A program made the translations under genes and the position numbers. From positions 2,880,501-2,944,500 of the forward strand of contig NZ_CP014229.1 of NCBI RefSeq assembly GCF_001553605.1: a DNA stretch of 64,000 nucleotides, read 5' to 3'. Each line of letters starts with the position of its first letter. Position 1 is the stretch's first letter. The notes beneath the pieces were generated by a model. That model was not told the DNA's origin. It did not search any database and was given only the letters and a program-made list of their open reading frames with translations. Origin of the DNA: Desulfovibrio fairfieldensis. GTDB lineage: Bacteria > Desulfobacterota > Desulfovibrionia > Desulfovibrionales > Desulfovibrionaceae. This document shows, piece after piece, positions 26,085 to 34,929 of this stretch.

Positions 26085-28712
26085 ATGCGCCATTATTGTT
26101 TTTTGCTCATACTTTCGTTCTGTCTGCTGGCTCTGCCTGCACTGCCCGGCCTGCCGAATCCGGTCGTGGGCCCGGCCCTGGGGGCCGCGCCCCAGGCCGA
26201 AAAAAAGGACAAGGCTGACAAGGCAGCCAAAGCCGAGGACGCGGGCAAGGATAAAGCCGCCGACGCCGCGCCGGACCAGAAAGCCGAGGACGCCAAGGCC
26301 GAGGAAAAGCCCCTGCTCCCGGAGCACGACCCATGGGAAATGGTTTGGGCCGGCCAGCAGGACAGGCTTAATCAAATCAAGCAAATCGCCTCCAAGCTCA
26401 GCGACGGTTTCGCCGATGAGGCGGCCCATCTCACGGAAAAGGCCCAGCCCTTCGAAGAAGAGGCCCGCCGCCTGCTGGTGTTGACCAATACTTTCAAGAA
26501 CTGGCCCAATCCCATGGAGGCCGTGAGCCGCCGCATCACGGTCACGGTCAACCAGGTAAACCAGGTGCTGGAGCCCATCCTGCTGGCCCGCTCCGAGGCC
26601 CAGGGTCTGCTGGAGCAGGTCAATTACATGGCCGACAGCCTGCCCGAGGATTTGCACGACGGGCGGCTAAGCCAGGAAATGCGGAGCTACATTCAGGACA
26701 TCGGCCAGGCCCGGCTGCGCCTCACCGCCGTGCTGGCGCAGTATAATTCGGCCCTGGCCCCCTCCCTGGCCCTGATCAAGCGCCTGGAGCAAACCCGGAA
26801 GGACATCAGCGCCCAACTGCCCGCGCTCTGGAAAGATTATTATCTGCAAAGCCCGGTGCCCTACTTCAGCCCCGAGGCCTGGGCCAATTTCGGCCAACAG
26901 ATGATTTATTCCTACCAGGGCATGATGCTGCGCCTGCCCGTGGAGATGCCGGTCACCGTCAATCAGTGGAGCGCGGCGGCCCTGCGCTTCATCATCTGCC
27001 TGCTGTTCACCGGCGCGATCAGCCTGCTGTTCTACCGCCGCTGGATCAACCAGAATTCCAATCCCGTCAGCCGCCACATTTTCCGGGTCAGCCTGCCCTG
27101 GCTCTGCCTGGGGCTCTCCCTGCTGGGCAGTTCCCTGTCCGCCACGGGCGAATTTTACCGGCTCTTCCTGGCGCTGGGCAATCTTTCCATCATTCTGGGC
27201 CAGGTTTTCCTGGCCTGGGACCTGCGCCTGCTGAAATACCCGGACGTGGAACAACAGCCCGCGCCCTTCCGGCGGCTGATGCCCCTGACCCTCTGCGCCT
27301 ACGCCCTGCTTTATCTGCCGCTGACCAAGCCGCTGGTCCTGATGATCTGGATGAGTCTGGTCGTGGCCTCCCTGTTCTGGCGGCGGCGTTGGGCCAAGGG
27401 CAACTACGGCTCCCTGCAACTGGAATCCAGCGTGCTGGACGGAGACTCCATCGTGCTCTGGCTCTGCCTGCTGCTGGCTATCTCCGGCCTGCATATCTAC
27501 AGCATGGCCCTCTACCTGCTCTTTGTCTCCTGCTCCCTGGCTCTTGAACTCAGCCTGGGCGGCATGGCTCTGATCAGCAACATCAACGAGCATCTTCCCA
27601 AGGAAGGCGCGCGCGCCGCCCTGGCCCGCCTGCTGGTGGCCCTGGCCGCGCCCGTGGTGCTGGTGGTGGCCGTGGTGGGCGTGCTGCTCTGGGTGGGCAC
27701 TCTGCCCGGCGGCATGTACCTGCTGAGCGAATACGTGCTCAAGGGCGTGAACGTGGGGGCCACCCAGTTCAACATCATTCAGATCCTGCTGATCATCAGC
27801 GTGTTCTACCTCACGCGCACGGCCGTGGCCATGGGCTCGCGCTTTCTGGCCAAACTGCCCAAGCAGGGCTTGCAGATTGACTCGACCCTGATTCCGCCCA
27901 TGCAAACGGCCTTCAGCTACGCGGTCTGGGCCATCTTCGGCCTGTTTGTGCTGCGGGCTCTGGGCATGGAACTGAGCAATCTGGCCATGGTGGCCGGCGG
28001 TCTTTCCGTGGGCATCGGCTTCGGCATGCAGACCATTGTGAACAACTTCCTCTCCGGTCTGATCCTGATCTTCAGCCGCACGCTCCAGGCCGGGGACGTG
28101 GTGGAAGTGGGAGGCACCACGGGCCGGGTACGCAAAATCAGCGTACGCGCCACTATGGTGGAAACGTTCGACAACGCCCTCATCTACGTGCCCAACTCCG
28201 AATTCGTGGCCAGCCGCCTGATCAACTGGACGCGCAACAGCCGCACTGTACGGCGCGAAATTACGGTGGGCGTGGCCTACGGCTCGGATACGGCTCTGGT
28301 CATGAAGCTGTTGCTGGCCATAGCCAACGGGCACGAAAACGTGCTCAAGTACCCCACGCCCACGGTCACCTTCAATGATTTCGGGGCCAGTACCCTGGAT
28401 TTCGTGCTGCGCTTCTGGGTCAAGGACTATGACGTGGGCGTGTCCACTTCCTCGGACATGCGCCTGGAAATCGAAAAACAGTTCCGCCAGCACCGTATTG
28501 AGGTGGCCTTCCCGCAGCTGGACGTGCACATCAAGGACATGCCGCCGCGCTTCAGGGCCCCGCAGGCCCCGGCCCGCGTCCGTGCGGCACGGCCCGCGCG
28601 GCGGCCGCGCCGCCGTCCGGCCACAGCCGCGCCCGCCGGGGAAAATGCCGCCGGAACAAGCGTGCAAACGGAAAAAGAAACCAAGGAAAAGGGCGTGCCG
28701 CAGACCGCCTGA
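26085..28712 (+). CDS. Large MscS-family mechanosensitive channel
   Basis: Inner-membrane tension-gated channel that releases solutes on osmotic downshock. At 875 aa it is of the MscK/YbdG-enlarged type, not the short MscS. A signal peptide (1-34) precedes a Lys/Ala/Glu/Asp-rich low-complexity stretch (about 37-82), a helical periplasmic domain (85-300), and about eight further TM helices. The MscS core starts near 625: LAMVAGGLSVGIGFGMQTIV (pore helix), NNFLSGLILIFSRTLQAGD, then VRATMVETFDNALIYVPNSE and the beta domain to about 820. The C-terminus is Arg/Pro/Ala-rich. No ribosome-binding site of good quality is seen (AAGGATATAATACACT before the ATG). Transcribed alone or with the cupin 80 bp downstream. 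Confidence 0.93.
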   Translation: MRHYCFLLILSFCLLALPALPGLPNPVVGPALGAAPQAEKKDKADKAAKAEDAGKDKAADAAPDQKAEDAKAEEKPLLPEHDPWEMVWAGQQDRLNQIKQIASKLSDGFADEAAHLTEKAQPFEEEARRLLVLTNTFKNWPNPMEAVSRRITVTVNQVNQVLEPILLARSEAQGLLEQVNYMADSLPEDLHDGRLSQEMRSYIQDIGQARLRLTAVLAQYNSALAPSLALIKRLEQTRKDISAQLPALWKDYYLQSPVPYFSPEAWANFGQQMIYSYQGMMLRLPVEMPVTVNQWSAAALRFIICLLFTGAISLLFYRRWINQNSNPVSRHIFRVSLPWLCLGLSLLGSSLSATGEFYRLFLALGNLSIILGQVFLAWDLRLLKYPDVEQQPAPFRRLMPLTLCAYALLYLPLTKPLVLMIWMSLVVASLFWRRRWAKGNYGSLQLESSVLDGDSIVLWLCLLLAISGLHIYSMALYLLFVSCSLALELSLGGMALISNINEHLPKEGARAALARLLVALAAPVVLVVAVVGVLLWVGTLPGGMYLLSEYVLKGVNVGATQFNIIQILLIISVFYLTRTAVAMGSRFLAKLPKQGLQIDSTLIPPMQTAFSYAVWAIFGLFVLRALGMELSNLAMVAGGLSVGIGFGMQTIVNNFLSGLILIFSRTLQAGDVVEVGGTTGRVRKISVRATMVETFDNALIYVPNSEFVASRLINWTRNSRTVRREITVGVAYGSDTALVMKLLLAIANGHENVLKYPTPTVTFNDFGASTLDFVLRFWVKDYDVGVSTSSDMRLEIEKQFRQHRIEVAFPQLDVHIKDMPPRFRAPQAPARVRAARPARRPRRRPATAAPAGENAAGTSVQTEKETKEKGVPQTA

Positions 28713-28794
28713 CGCATTTCGACCCTGTCGGCATCTTGGATGTCAACGTGCTCCGAGGGCTGTCCCCCACCCGCAACCGGCAAAGGAGGCTGTA

Positions 28795-29145
28795 ATGATC
28801 CGCCGCGCCCAGGAACGTGAAACGTGTGACAAGACCATGTTCGGCGGGCCGGGTATGGCCCATTTCACCAAGCTCCTGAACGAAACGGAATTCGAGGGCA
28901 AAGGACGGCTGTACAACCACGTCCTGCTCCGTCCCGGCGACGCCGTGGGCAAGCACCGCCACAACGGCGACTTTGAGGTTTTTTTCATCCTCAAGGGCGA
29001 AGGCCTTTATGACGACAACGGGTGCGAAACCACGGTCAGGGCCGGGGATGTGACCGTCTGCCGCCACGACGAGGAGCACGCCCTGCTTAACAACGGCCCG
29101 GACGACCTGGAAATGATCGCCCTGATTCTCTATTCCGAAAAATGA
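28795..29145 (+). CDS. Small cupin-domain protein
   Basis: A 116-residue single-domain cupin. The two cupin boxes are visible: box 1 GDAVGKHRHNGDFEVFFILKG (metal-binding His-x-His and Glu, His about 42 and 44) and box 2 RAGDVTVCRHDEEHALLNNG. These residues normally bind Fe, Mn, Zn or Ni. The ATG at 28795 follows AAAGGAGGCTGTA. Substrate is unknown; such proteins are often sugar isomerases or small-molecule sensors. A GC hairpin follows. Confidence 0.88.
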   Translation: MIRRAQERETCDKTMFGGPGMAHFTKLLNETEFEGKGRLYNHVLLRPGDAVGKHRHNGDFEVFFILKGEGLYDDNGCETTVRAGDVTVCRHDEEHALLNNGPDDLEMIALILYSEK

Positions 29146-29161
29146 CAGCCACAACTGAAAA

Positions 29162-29184
29162 GGGGGCGGCCTTGAGCCGCCCCC
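29162..29184. terminator. Bidirectional hairpin terminator between convergent genes
   Basis: GGGGGCGGC and GCCGCCCCC form a perfect 9-bp stem with a 5-nt loop. The T content after it is low on the plus strand; on the minus strand it is followed by TTTTCAGTTG. It lies between the cupin gene and the convergent exported-protein gene. Confidence 0.7.
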
Positions 29185-29236
29185 TCCATTTCCCGGCAAG
29201 GCCTTGCAGCACGGTCAACTTTCAAAATTAAATCGC

Positions 29237-30055
29237 TCAAGCGCTTCCGGCCTTCTTCTTTTTCCGGTTGACCACCCAGCCGATGACCCCGCCGATCAGG
29301 CCGCCGATCAGCGCGGCCAACACCAGCTTGCCCGCAAAGGAATCCAGGTACGACGCCCAGGGCACGCTGTGGTCGATGTTCAGCTCCTTGAGGATTTCCT
29401 GGGCATGGGCTTTGGCCTCGCCCAGTTGCTCGGCCACGTTCTCGGCCGGGTTGAGAATCTGGTACTGGTTGACGATGACCAGCTTCCCCTGAGCCAGCAG
29501 ATAGCTGGAAATCACGGCCTGCTTGTCCACTTCCCGCTGCCCGCCCGCGCGGCTTACCTGGTCCATGACCGCCATGAAGGAAAGGCTGGTGTCGCTGCTG
29601 TCGAAAACGCCCAGCGTGTCAATGTCGCCGATGCTCATGCTGCCGTCGCCGGTTTTGCCCAGTACGCTGTTGATCTTCTTTTTAAGCGTTGTCTTCAACT
29701 GCTCCTGCGCCTTGGTGATGCCTTTTTTCACCTCGGCGAAATCCTTTATGCTCAGATTTTTGTCCGCAAGCGGCCGCAACGTGGAAATGATGAAATATTT
29801 TTCCAGGCGCTGCCCGTTGGGGTCCACGAATTTTTTGTGGCTTTCCTCGTCCACGTAAAGCGCCAGGACCCGCATGGTCTTGGGCGAAATCTCGGCCAGG
29901 AATTTGCGCACGCTGAGATAGGGCTCCTTGTCGCCTGGCAGATAGCCTTGCGGCACAGTGTAACTGATGCTCTCGCCCCCGATGGACAGGCTTGCCGCGT
30001 GCGCGGTCCCGGCCAGCAACAGGCAGACGGCGCAGGCGAACAGAATTTTCTTCAT
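29237..30055 (-). CDS. Exported protein with C-terminal membrane anchor, unknown function
   Basis: A 272-residue protein: Sec signal (MKKILFACAVCLLLAGTAHA, cleavage after AHA), a periplasmic domain of about 210 residues, then a glycine-rich TM helix (LAALIGGLIGGVIGWVV) and a basic tail NRKKKKAGSA. This layout resembles a C-terminally anchored envelope protein (the tail is hydrophobic plus KKKK). The middle is helical with many Lys and Asp residues. The frame is open to 30088, but the signal sequence and AAAAGGAAAAA before 30055 decide the start. It stands alone, facing the cupin gene across a hairpin. I do not recognise the family. Confidence 0.8.
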   Translation of the reverse strand: MKKILFACAVCLLLAGTAHAASLSIGGESISYTVPQGYLPGDKEPYLSVRKFLAEISPKTMRVLALYVDEESHKKFVDPNGQRLEKYFIISTLRPLADKNLSIKDFAEVKKGITKAQEQLKTTLKKKINSVLGKTGDGSMSIGDIDTLGVFDSSDTSLSFMAVMDQVSRAGGQREVDKQAVISSYLLAQGKLVIVNQYQILNPAENVAEQLGEAKAHAQEILKELNIDHSVPWASYLDSFAGKLVLAALIGGLIGGVIGWVVNRKKKKAGSA

Positions 30056-30178
30056 GACGGTTTTTTCCTTTTCCGGTAATAAGGGCACGCGTGAGTCACT
30101 CTCCGCCGTTGGGCAACGGCACGGCTTCGCACACTGAACCCGCCGCGTTACGGCGCGGCCCGTTCGTCTTTCAACACG

Positions 30179-30217
30179 CGCCCGGCGGGATGTTCCGGAA
30201 CATCCCCGCCGGGCGAT
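30179..30217 (-). terminator. GC-rich hairpin downstream of aldA
   Basis: CGCCCGGCGG-GATGTTCC and GGAACATCCCCGCCGGGCG pair over 18 bp with one bulged base. It lies about 60 bp beyond the aldA stop on the minus strand. Confidence 0.6.
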
Positions 30218-30230
30218 GTCAGCTGGTCCT

Positions 30231-30281
30231 TAGAGCAGATTCACTTTGAAATTCTACAAATTTCAAAGTGAAATTGCTCTA
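30231..30281. repeat. TAGAGCA...TGCTCTA hairpin repeat
   Basis: The left arm TAGAGCA.. TTCACTTTGAAATT pairs with AATTTCAAAGTGAA.. TGCTCTA, with only the two bases after TAGAGCA mismatched. The right end contains the aldA stop codon (CTA, 30279-30281). The same two-base mismatch and ends occur in the hairpin at 48876-48902. Confidence 0.75.
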
Positions 30282-31712
30282 ATACTGGATATACGCCACG
30301 TGCGTCTGCAAGTACTCCAGAAGGCCGTGCTTGCCGTCAGCGCCGCCGATGCCGGACTTGCGCCAGCCCGCATGGAAGCCCTGCATGCCTTCGAAGTTTT
30401 CGCGGTTGACGTAGGTCTCGCCGAACTTGAGACGGTTGACGGCCTCCATGGCCAGGGAAACATTGCGCGTGTAGATGGATGAAGTCAGACCGTATTCGCA
30501 GTCGTTGGCCAGGGCAATGGCCTCGTCGAAATCGCGGAAGGTCAGCATGGGCAGCACCGGCCCGAAGATCTCCTTGCGCACGATTTCCATATCCTGACGG
30601 CAATTGCGCAAGAGCGTGGGCATGTAGAAATAGCCCGTCTTCCTGTCCGCGGGCGCGCCGCCCGTGACCGCCTCCGCGCCGTCGGCCCTGGCCCGGCGGA
30701 CCATGCCCTCAATTTTCGCCAATTGTTCGGCATTGATCTGGCTGCACATGTCCGGCGCGGGTTCGTCAAAGGGATCGCCCAGGCGCACGGCCTCAAAAGC
30801 CCTGACCAGTTTTTCCGCAAAGGCGTCGGCAATGCTCTCGTGCACATAGACCCGCTCGGCGCAATTGCAGACCTGGCCGCTGAAGATCACCCGCGAGGCC
30901 GTGACGGCCTTGGCCGCCAGGTCCAGGTCCGCGTCCGCGCAGACGATGGCCGGGGCCTTGCCGCCCAGTTCCAGCGAAACCTTGGTGATATTGGCCGCGC
31001 CGGCCGTGATGATGCGCTGCCCGGCCTCCACGCTGCCGGTGAGGGAAACCATGTCGGTCAACGGGCTTTTGGCCAGGGCCTCGCCCAGGCGCGCCCCGCC
31101 GCCGGTAACCACGTTGAGGATGCCCCTGGGCAGATCAAGCCCGGCGGCGATCTTGGCGAATTCCATGACCGTGACCGGGGCCACGCTGCTGGGTTTGACC
31201 ACCACGGCACACCCGGCCAGCAGGGACGGGGCCACCTTGCGGGCCGTGACGAAGAGCGGGAAATTCCAGGGGCAGATGCCCGCCACCACGCCGATGGGCT
31301 GGCGGTAAAGCAGAATGTTTTCGCGCGGGCGGTCGCTCTGGATGATCTCGCCTTCGTAGATCCGGGCCCAACCCGCGTAGTAGTCGAAATACTCGGCGGT
31401 GAAATCCACTTCCACCTGGGCCAGGGGCAGGGTTTTGGCCTGCTCCTCGGCCAGGATGGCGGCCAGTTCGGTTCGACGCCCGCGAATGCCCTCGGCCAGT
31501 TTTTTCAGCGCCGTGGCGCGTGTGGGCGCGGGCAGCGCGGCCCAGGCGTCCTGCGCGGCGCGCGCGGCCTCCAGCGCGGCCTGGGCGTCTTCCGCCCCAC
31601 CGTCCGGCACCTGGGCCATGATTTGGCCGCTGGAAGGATTTTCCACATCAATCATGCCCTCGCCGGGCCTGCTGACCAGTTCGCCGTTGATGAATTGTTT
31701 ATACGTGCGCAT
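30279..31712 (-). CDS. aldA: NAD-dependent aldehyde dehydrogenase, AldA (lactaldehyde/glycolaldehyde) type
   Basis: Oxidises lactaldehyde or glycolaldehyde to the acid with NAD. At 477 aa it is close to E. coli AldA over its whole length. The catalytic Cys is in SGQVCNCAERVYVHES (about 284), the general base Glu in LELGGKAPAIVCADADLDLA (about 252), and the Rossmann region is GVVAGICPWNFPLFVTARKV. The C-terminus ENFEGMQGFHAGWRKSGIGG is diagnostic for this subgroup. ATG at 31712 follows AAGGAGAACGCCC. It overlaps the phosphatase gene by 14 bp. The true substrate here is inferred only from similarity. Confidence 0.93.
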   Translation of the reverse strand: MRTYKQFINGELVSRPGEGMIDVENPSSGQIMAQVPDGGAEDAQAALEAARAAQDAWAALPAPTRATALKKLAEGIRGRRTELAAILAEEQAKTLPLAQVEVDFTAEYFDYYAGWARIYEGEIIQSDRPRENILLYRQPIGVVAGICPWNFPLFVTARKVAPSLLAGCAVVVKPSSVAPVTVMEFAKIAAGLDLPRGILNVVTGGGARLGEALAKSPLTDMVSLTGSVEAGQRIITAGAANITKVSLELGGKAPAIVCADADLDLAAKAVTASRVIFSGQVCNCAERVYVHESIADAFAEKLVRAFEAVRLGDPFDEPAPDMCSQINAEQLAKIEGMVRRARADGAEAVTGGAPADRKTGYFYMPTLLRNCRQDMEIVRKEIFGPVLPMLTFRDFDEAIALANDCEYGLTSSIYTRNVSLAMEAVNRLKFGETYVNRENFEGMQGFHAGWRKSGIGGADGKHGLLEYLQTHVAYIQY

Positions 31713-32388
31713 GGGCGTTCTCCTTGAAAAGGTTTTCGATATGAAAGAGGGCGGCACCCCGTTGGAGCGCCGGAACGGCGGCGGCCGCGCCTTGCTCCCT
31801 GAAAATTCGGGCCCGGATGGCCGCGATGTCCGCCTTGTCTATTCTCCGCGTGATATTGACCCAGACGGCATGAAAGCCGTAGCCGCCCTCAAGCATTTCC
31901 TTCTTGGCCTGTTCCTTTGTCCAGCCCTGAAAAACCACCCGGTACATGGCCATGATCAGGCCCGTCCTGTCCGCACCGTGCCGACAGTGCACCAGGATGG
32001 GCTTGGGCGCGCCGTGGATGATGCGCAATGCGCTGATGATATCCTCATCATGGGTGTTCCAGGAGTGCATGGGCACATTTCTGAGCAGCAGGTCCCCGCT
32101 TTTGTCCAGGGCGGCATCCCTGTTGGGGGAGCGCAGGGACAGGACGGTTTTGATGCCCAGGTTTTCCGCGCTGCGCAGGCCCTCTCCCTCGGGCTGGCCG
32201 GAGCGATAGACTTCGGAATCCACCCGGTAAAGATTGGGGAGCCCTTCCGCCCGCACGGGCTCGGCCCATCGGCTGTCCCTCTGAGCGGCCTCGGCACGGG
32301 GATCAGGCGTGTTTGCGGCGTGCAGCGCGTATCCAGCGACCGCCGCCAACAGCAGCGACAATAAAACCGCTTTTGCCAAAACTCGCAT
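31699..32388 (-). CDS. Exported dual-specificity/tyrosine phosphatase-like protein
   Basis: A 229-residue protein with a signal peptide (MRVLAKAVLLSLLLAAVAGY, cleavage near ALHA). The phosphatase P-loop is ILVHCRHGADRTGLIM (Cx5R, Cys about 134 and Arg about 140), with a likely general acid in VPMHSWNTHDED. Upstream of it LYRVDSEVYRSGQPEGEGLR resembles DSP-fold phosphatases of the atypical Cps/Siw14 type. A periplasmic location is implied by the signal. It overlaps aldA by 14 bp, so both are probably one transcript; a biochemical link with aldehyde oxidation is not evident. The tail HVQ region is encoded within the overlap. Confidence 0.88.
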   Translation of the reverse strand: MRVLAKAVLLSLLLAAVAGYALHAANTPDPRAEAAQRDSRWAEPVRAEGLPNLYRVDSEVYRSGQPEGEGLRSAENLGIKTVLSLRSPNRDAALDKSGDLLLRNVPMHSWNTHDEDIISALRIIHGAPKPILVHCRHGADRTGLIMAMYRVVFQGWTKEQAKKEMLEGGYGFHAVWVNITRRIDKADIAAIRARIFREQGAAAAVPALQRGAALFHIENLFKENAHAHV

Positions 32389-32735
32389 CTATCTCTCCCG
32401 CCGGGCTCGCGCCCGGCCCGCATTTCGATTCCGGGGCAGGTACGCTTTGAAATGGGGTCCGGGTTCAAAGCATACGCGACCCTCAAGCCGCGGCGGGAGC
32501 GTGGTCCCGCCCTATTTGCAAACATACCTCCATAGCGGCAAAGCCGTAAAGAGCGCGGCACCCCTCAAACGATAATCCCCAATCCCCGGTTCCGTAGTTC
32601 CGTGATTCCGTAGCTCCGTGATTCCGTAGTTCGCCGCTTGTCAGACGGGCAGCGGACGGGACACGAAGCCGGGGAATTATTACAGTCCGGGCCTGCGGCA
32701 ACTTCGAACGTGTCGATTCTTAACGTTGCTCCGCT
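32389..32735. other. Gene-free region with tandem octamer repeat
   Basis: No gene supported. It contains five tandem 8-bp units of TTCCGTAG/TTCCGTGA type at 32590-32629. The promoter of the phosphatase/aldA pair should be in the left half. Confidence 0.5.
32590..32629. repeat. Tandem octamer repeat TTCCGT(AG/GA) x5
   Basis: Units TTCCGTAG, TTCCGTGA, TTCCGTAG, CTCCGTGA, TTCCGTAG follow without gaps, so the period is 8 bp with an alternating 16-bp higher period. It lies in non-coding sequence 107 bp beyond the permease stop. Confidence 0.85.
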
Positions 32736-34156
32736 CTATGGCCGGGTATTTTCCTTCCTGTAGCTGATGTGGTTCTTGCGACTGCAATAATAGCCGACGC
32801 CCAGGACGATAAACCAGAGAGGCGTGGCCAGCAGCGCCATTCTGGTGTCGTGCTCAAGCGCCATCAGGACAAGGATGCCGATAAAGAACGCCAGGACAGC
32901 CCCGCAGGAAAACAGGCCGCCGGGCAGCTTGAACCTGGATGCCGCATGGCGCTCCGGATGCTTCTTGCGATACACATAATAGGCCGCCATGATCATTGAC
33001 CAGATGAAAACAAAGCACACTGACGAAACCGACGTCATAATCGTGAATGCGGACATGATGGTGGGCATGATGATCAGCATGGACGCGCCGAGCAACAGGC
33101 AGATACAGGAAAACAGCAGTCCGTCGGCGGGCACCCGGCGGGATGAAAGCCTGCCGAATCTTCGTGGAGCCACCCCTACCAGCCCCAGGCCGTAAAGCAT
33201 GCGGCTTGTGGAATAGATGCCGCTGTTTGCCGAGGACGCCGCGGACGTCAGCACCACAAAGTTGATGATGCTGGCCGCGGCCGGAATGCCCACGGCCACA
33301 AAGGTGTTCACAAAGGGGCTGCTCTGGCTGTCGATGTCCGACCAGGGCGTGATGCACATGATGGCAAGCAGCGCGAAGACATAGAAAAAGACGATACGAT
33401 AAGGAATGGTGTTGATGGCCCTGGGCAGGCTGGTTTCAGGGTCCTTGGCTTCCGCGGCGGTGGTACCGATAAGCTCAATGCCGACAAAGGCGAACAAAGC
33501 GATCTGGAAACCGGCGAAAAATCCGAAAACGCCCTTGGGGAACCATCCCCCATACGCCCCAGGTTCGCCACGGATGCCGTGTGCCCGGAAACGGAAGAGG
33601 TGAAGCCCGTGAGCACCATGTACACGCCCACAGCGATAATAGCCAGGATGGCCATTACCTTGATGGAAGCGAACCAGAACTCCATTTCACCAAACAGGTT
33701 CACGGAAACGAGATTCAGGCCCATGATCAGGAGCACCACCAGAATCGACGGAACCCAGACGGAGATGGCCGGAAACCAGAAATGGAAGTATGAGGCGATG
33801 GCGATGACGTCCGCCGTGCCTGTCACCACCCAGCAGAACCAGTACGTCCATCCGACGAAAAAACCCGCCCACGGGCCGATGATGTCCTCGGCCATGTCCA
33901 TGAAGGATTTGTAGCGCAGGTTGGAAAGCAGCAGTTCGCCCATGGCGCGCATGGCCAGGTAGATAAACGCGCCGATGATCATATAGACAAAAACGATGGA
34001 CGGCCCGGCGAGATTGATGGTCTTGCCCGAGCCCATGAAAAGGCCGGTGCCGATGGCGCCGCCGATGGCAATAAGTTGGATATGCCTCTGGCTCAAACCG
34101 CGCTTGAGCGCGTGCGGTGGATCCTGCCCGTCGGGGTTGACATGATGCTCGCTCAT
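32736..34156 (-). pseudogene. cycA: CycA-type amino-acid permease, frameshifted
   Basis: APC-family importer of D-serine, D-alanine and glycine by closest pattern. The first part (34156 to about 33562) reads LSQRHIQLIAIGGAIGTGLF, AGPSIVFVYMIIGAFIY, GWTYWFCWVVTGTADVIA. The second (33550 to 32736), in another frame, reads FAFVGIELIGTTAAEAKDPE, LTSAASSANSGIYSTSRMLY and LATPLWFIVLGVGYYC. The break lies in VANLG: one missing T in CTG(T)GGGCG (plus strand about 33559) would restore NLWAYGGWFPKG, as in CycA. All twelve TM segments are otherwise present, so the gene was intact recently or carries a sequencing error. ATG at 34156 with GAGG upstream. Confidence 0.88.
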
Positions 34157-34231
34157 TCTGTTTTTCCTCAATGGCGGCAATCGGTTGTCACCCTCCCGTC
34201 TTAAGCATGCCAAACTGCCGGAGATAGGTCG

Positions 34232-34296
34232 AGAAAAAAATCCGGCGAAAGGACGCTTTCCGTCATCGCGATGACGGAAAGCGTCCTTTCGCCGGA
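34232..34296 (-). terminator. Perfect 56-bp palindrome, terminator of the haem operon
   Basis: Positions 34241-34296 are an exact palindrome: 28 bases from TCCGGCGAAAGGACGC to CATCG and their complement with no spacer. On the minus strand it is followed by TTTTTTT, so it terminates leftward transcription from the haem genes before the permease. Confidence 0.88.
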
Positions 34297-34335
34297 ATGC
34301 GATTGCGGCTTCGGGCTCCGGGCTAGGGGCTGATC

Positions 34336-34374
34336 GTGAAAATTTCGGGCACAATTTATGCTCGAAATTTTCAC
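34336..34374. repeat. 12-bp inverted repeat after the siroheme decarboxylase subunit gene
   Basis: GTGAAAATTTCG and CGAAATTTTCAC flank a 15-nt loop, 5 bp past the stop codon. It may be a first, U-poor terminator or an mRNA 3'-end stabiliser; similar arms are not seen elsewhere in the window. Confidence 0.65.
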
Positions 34375-34378
34375 TGAC

Positions 34379-34888
34379 TCACAGCGGCTGCGCCTCGTCC
34401 CCCATGCGGAAATCCACGCGAATCTTGTACAGCTTGGTGGCCGGCAGATTGAGGATGTTCACGCCGGTGCGCGCGCTGATGCCGTCCAGAATGGCCTGGC
34501 TCTCCTCGCGCGAAGGGCTGATCAGGGTGAACCAGACGTTGTAGCTGTGCTCGCGCAGATAATTATGGGTCACGCCGGGCTGGGCGTTGACCTCGGCAAT
34601 AAAGGCGTCCAGCTTGTCCTCGGGCACCTTGGACGCGCAGAGCGTGGACACGAAGCCCAGTTTGGCGGACTGGAAATTGGCCCCCATCCGGCGGATGATC
34701 TTGCGACTGCGCAAAGCCCGCACCCGCTCCAGAGCTTCCTCCTCAGGGATGCCCAGGCGTTGCCCCAGCTCGGCATACGGCCGGGATACGAGTGGAAAGT
34801 CCGTCTGGATGATGTCCAGCAGCTGTCTGTCCACGCTGTCCATCTGACCGGCGGCATTGTCCGTGATGCCGCGGCTCTGCTTATCCAT
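34379..34888 (-). CDS. Siroheme decarboxylase subunit (AhbA/AhbB-type, Lrp/AsnC fold)
   Basis: In the siroheme-dependent haem pathway AhbA and AhbB together remove two carboxyl groups from siroheme. This 169-residue protein has the AsnC-type helix-turn-helix (VDRQLLDIIQTDFPLVSRPY, EEEALERVRALRSRKIIRRM) followed by the ligand domain with the family signature GVTHNYLREHSYNVWFTLIS (His about 111). The histidine and tyrosines there are the expected siroheme-contact residues. I cannot tell AhbA from AhbB by eye; only one subunit is encoded here. I prefer ATG 34888 (AGGA upstream); a GTG at 34966 would overlap ahbD. Last gene of the run; a decarboxylase, not a regulator, by context. Confidence 0.85.
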   Translation of the reverse strand: MDKQSRGITDNAAGQMDSVDRQLLDIIQTDFPLVSRPYAELGQRLGIPEEEALERVRALRSRKIIRRMGANFQSAKLGFVSTLCASKVPEDKLDAFIAEVNAQPGVTHNYLREHSYNVWFTLISPSREESQAILDGISARTGVNILNLPATKLYKIRVDFRMGDEAQPL

Positions 34889-34929
34889 GCTGCGATCCTG
34901 CGGTTTGACTGTTATCTTGTTGTCCGGAT

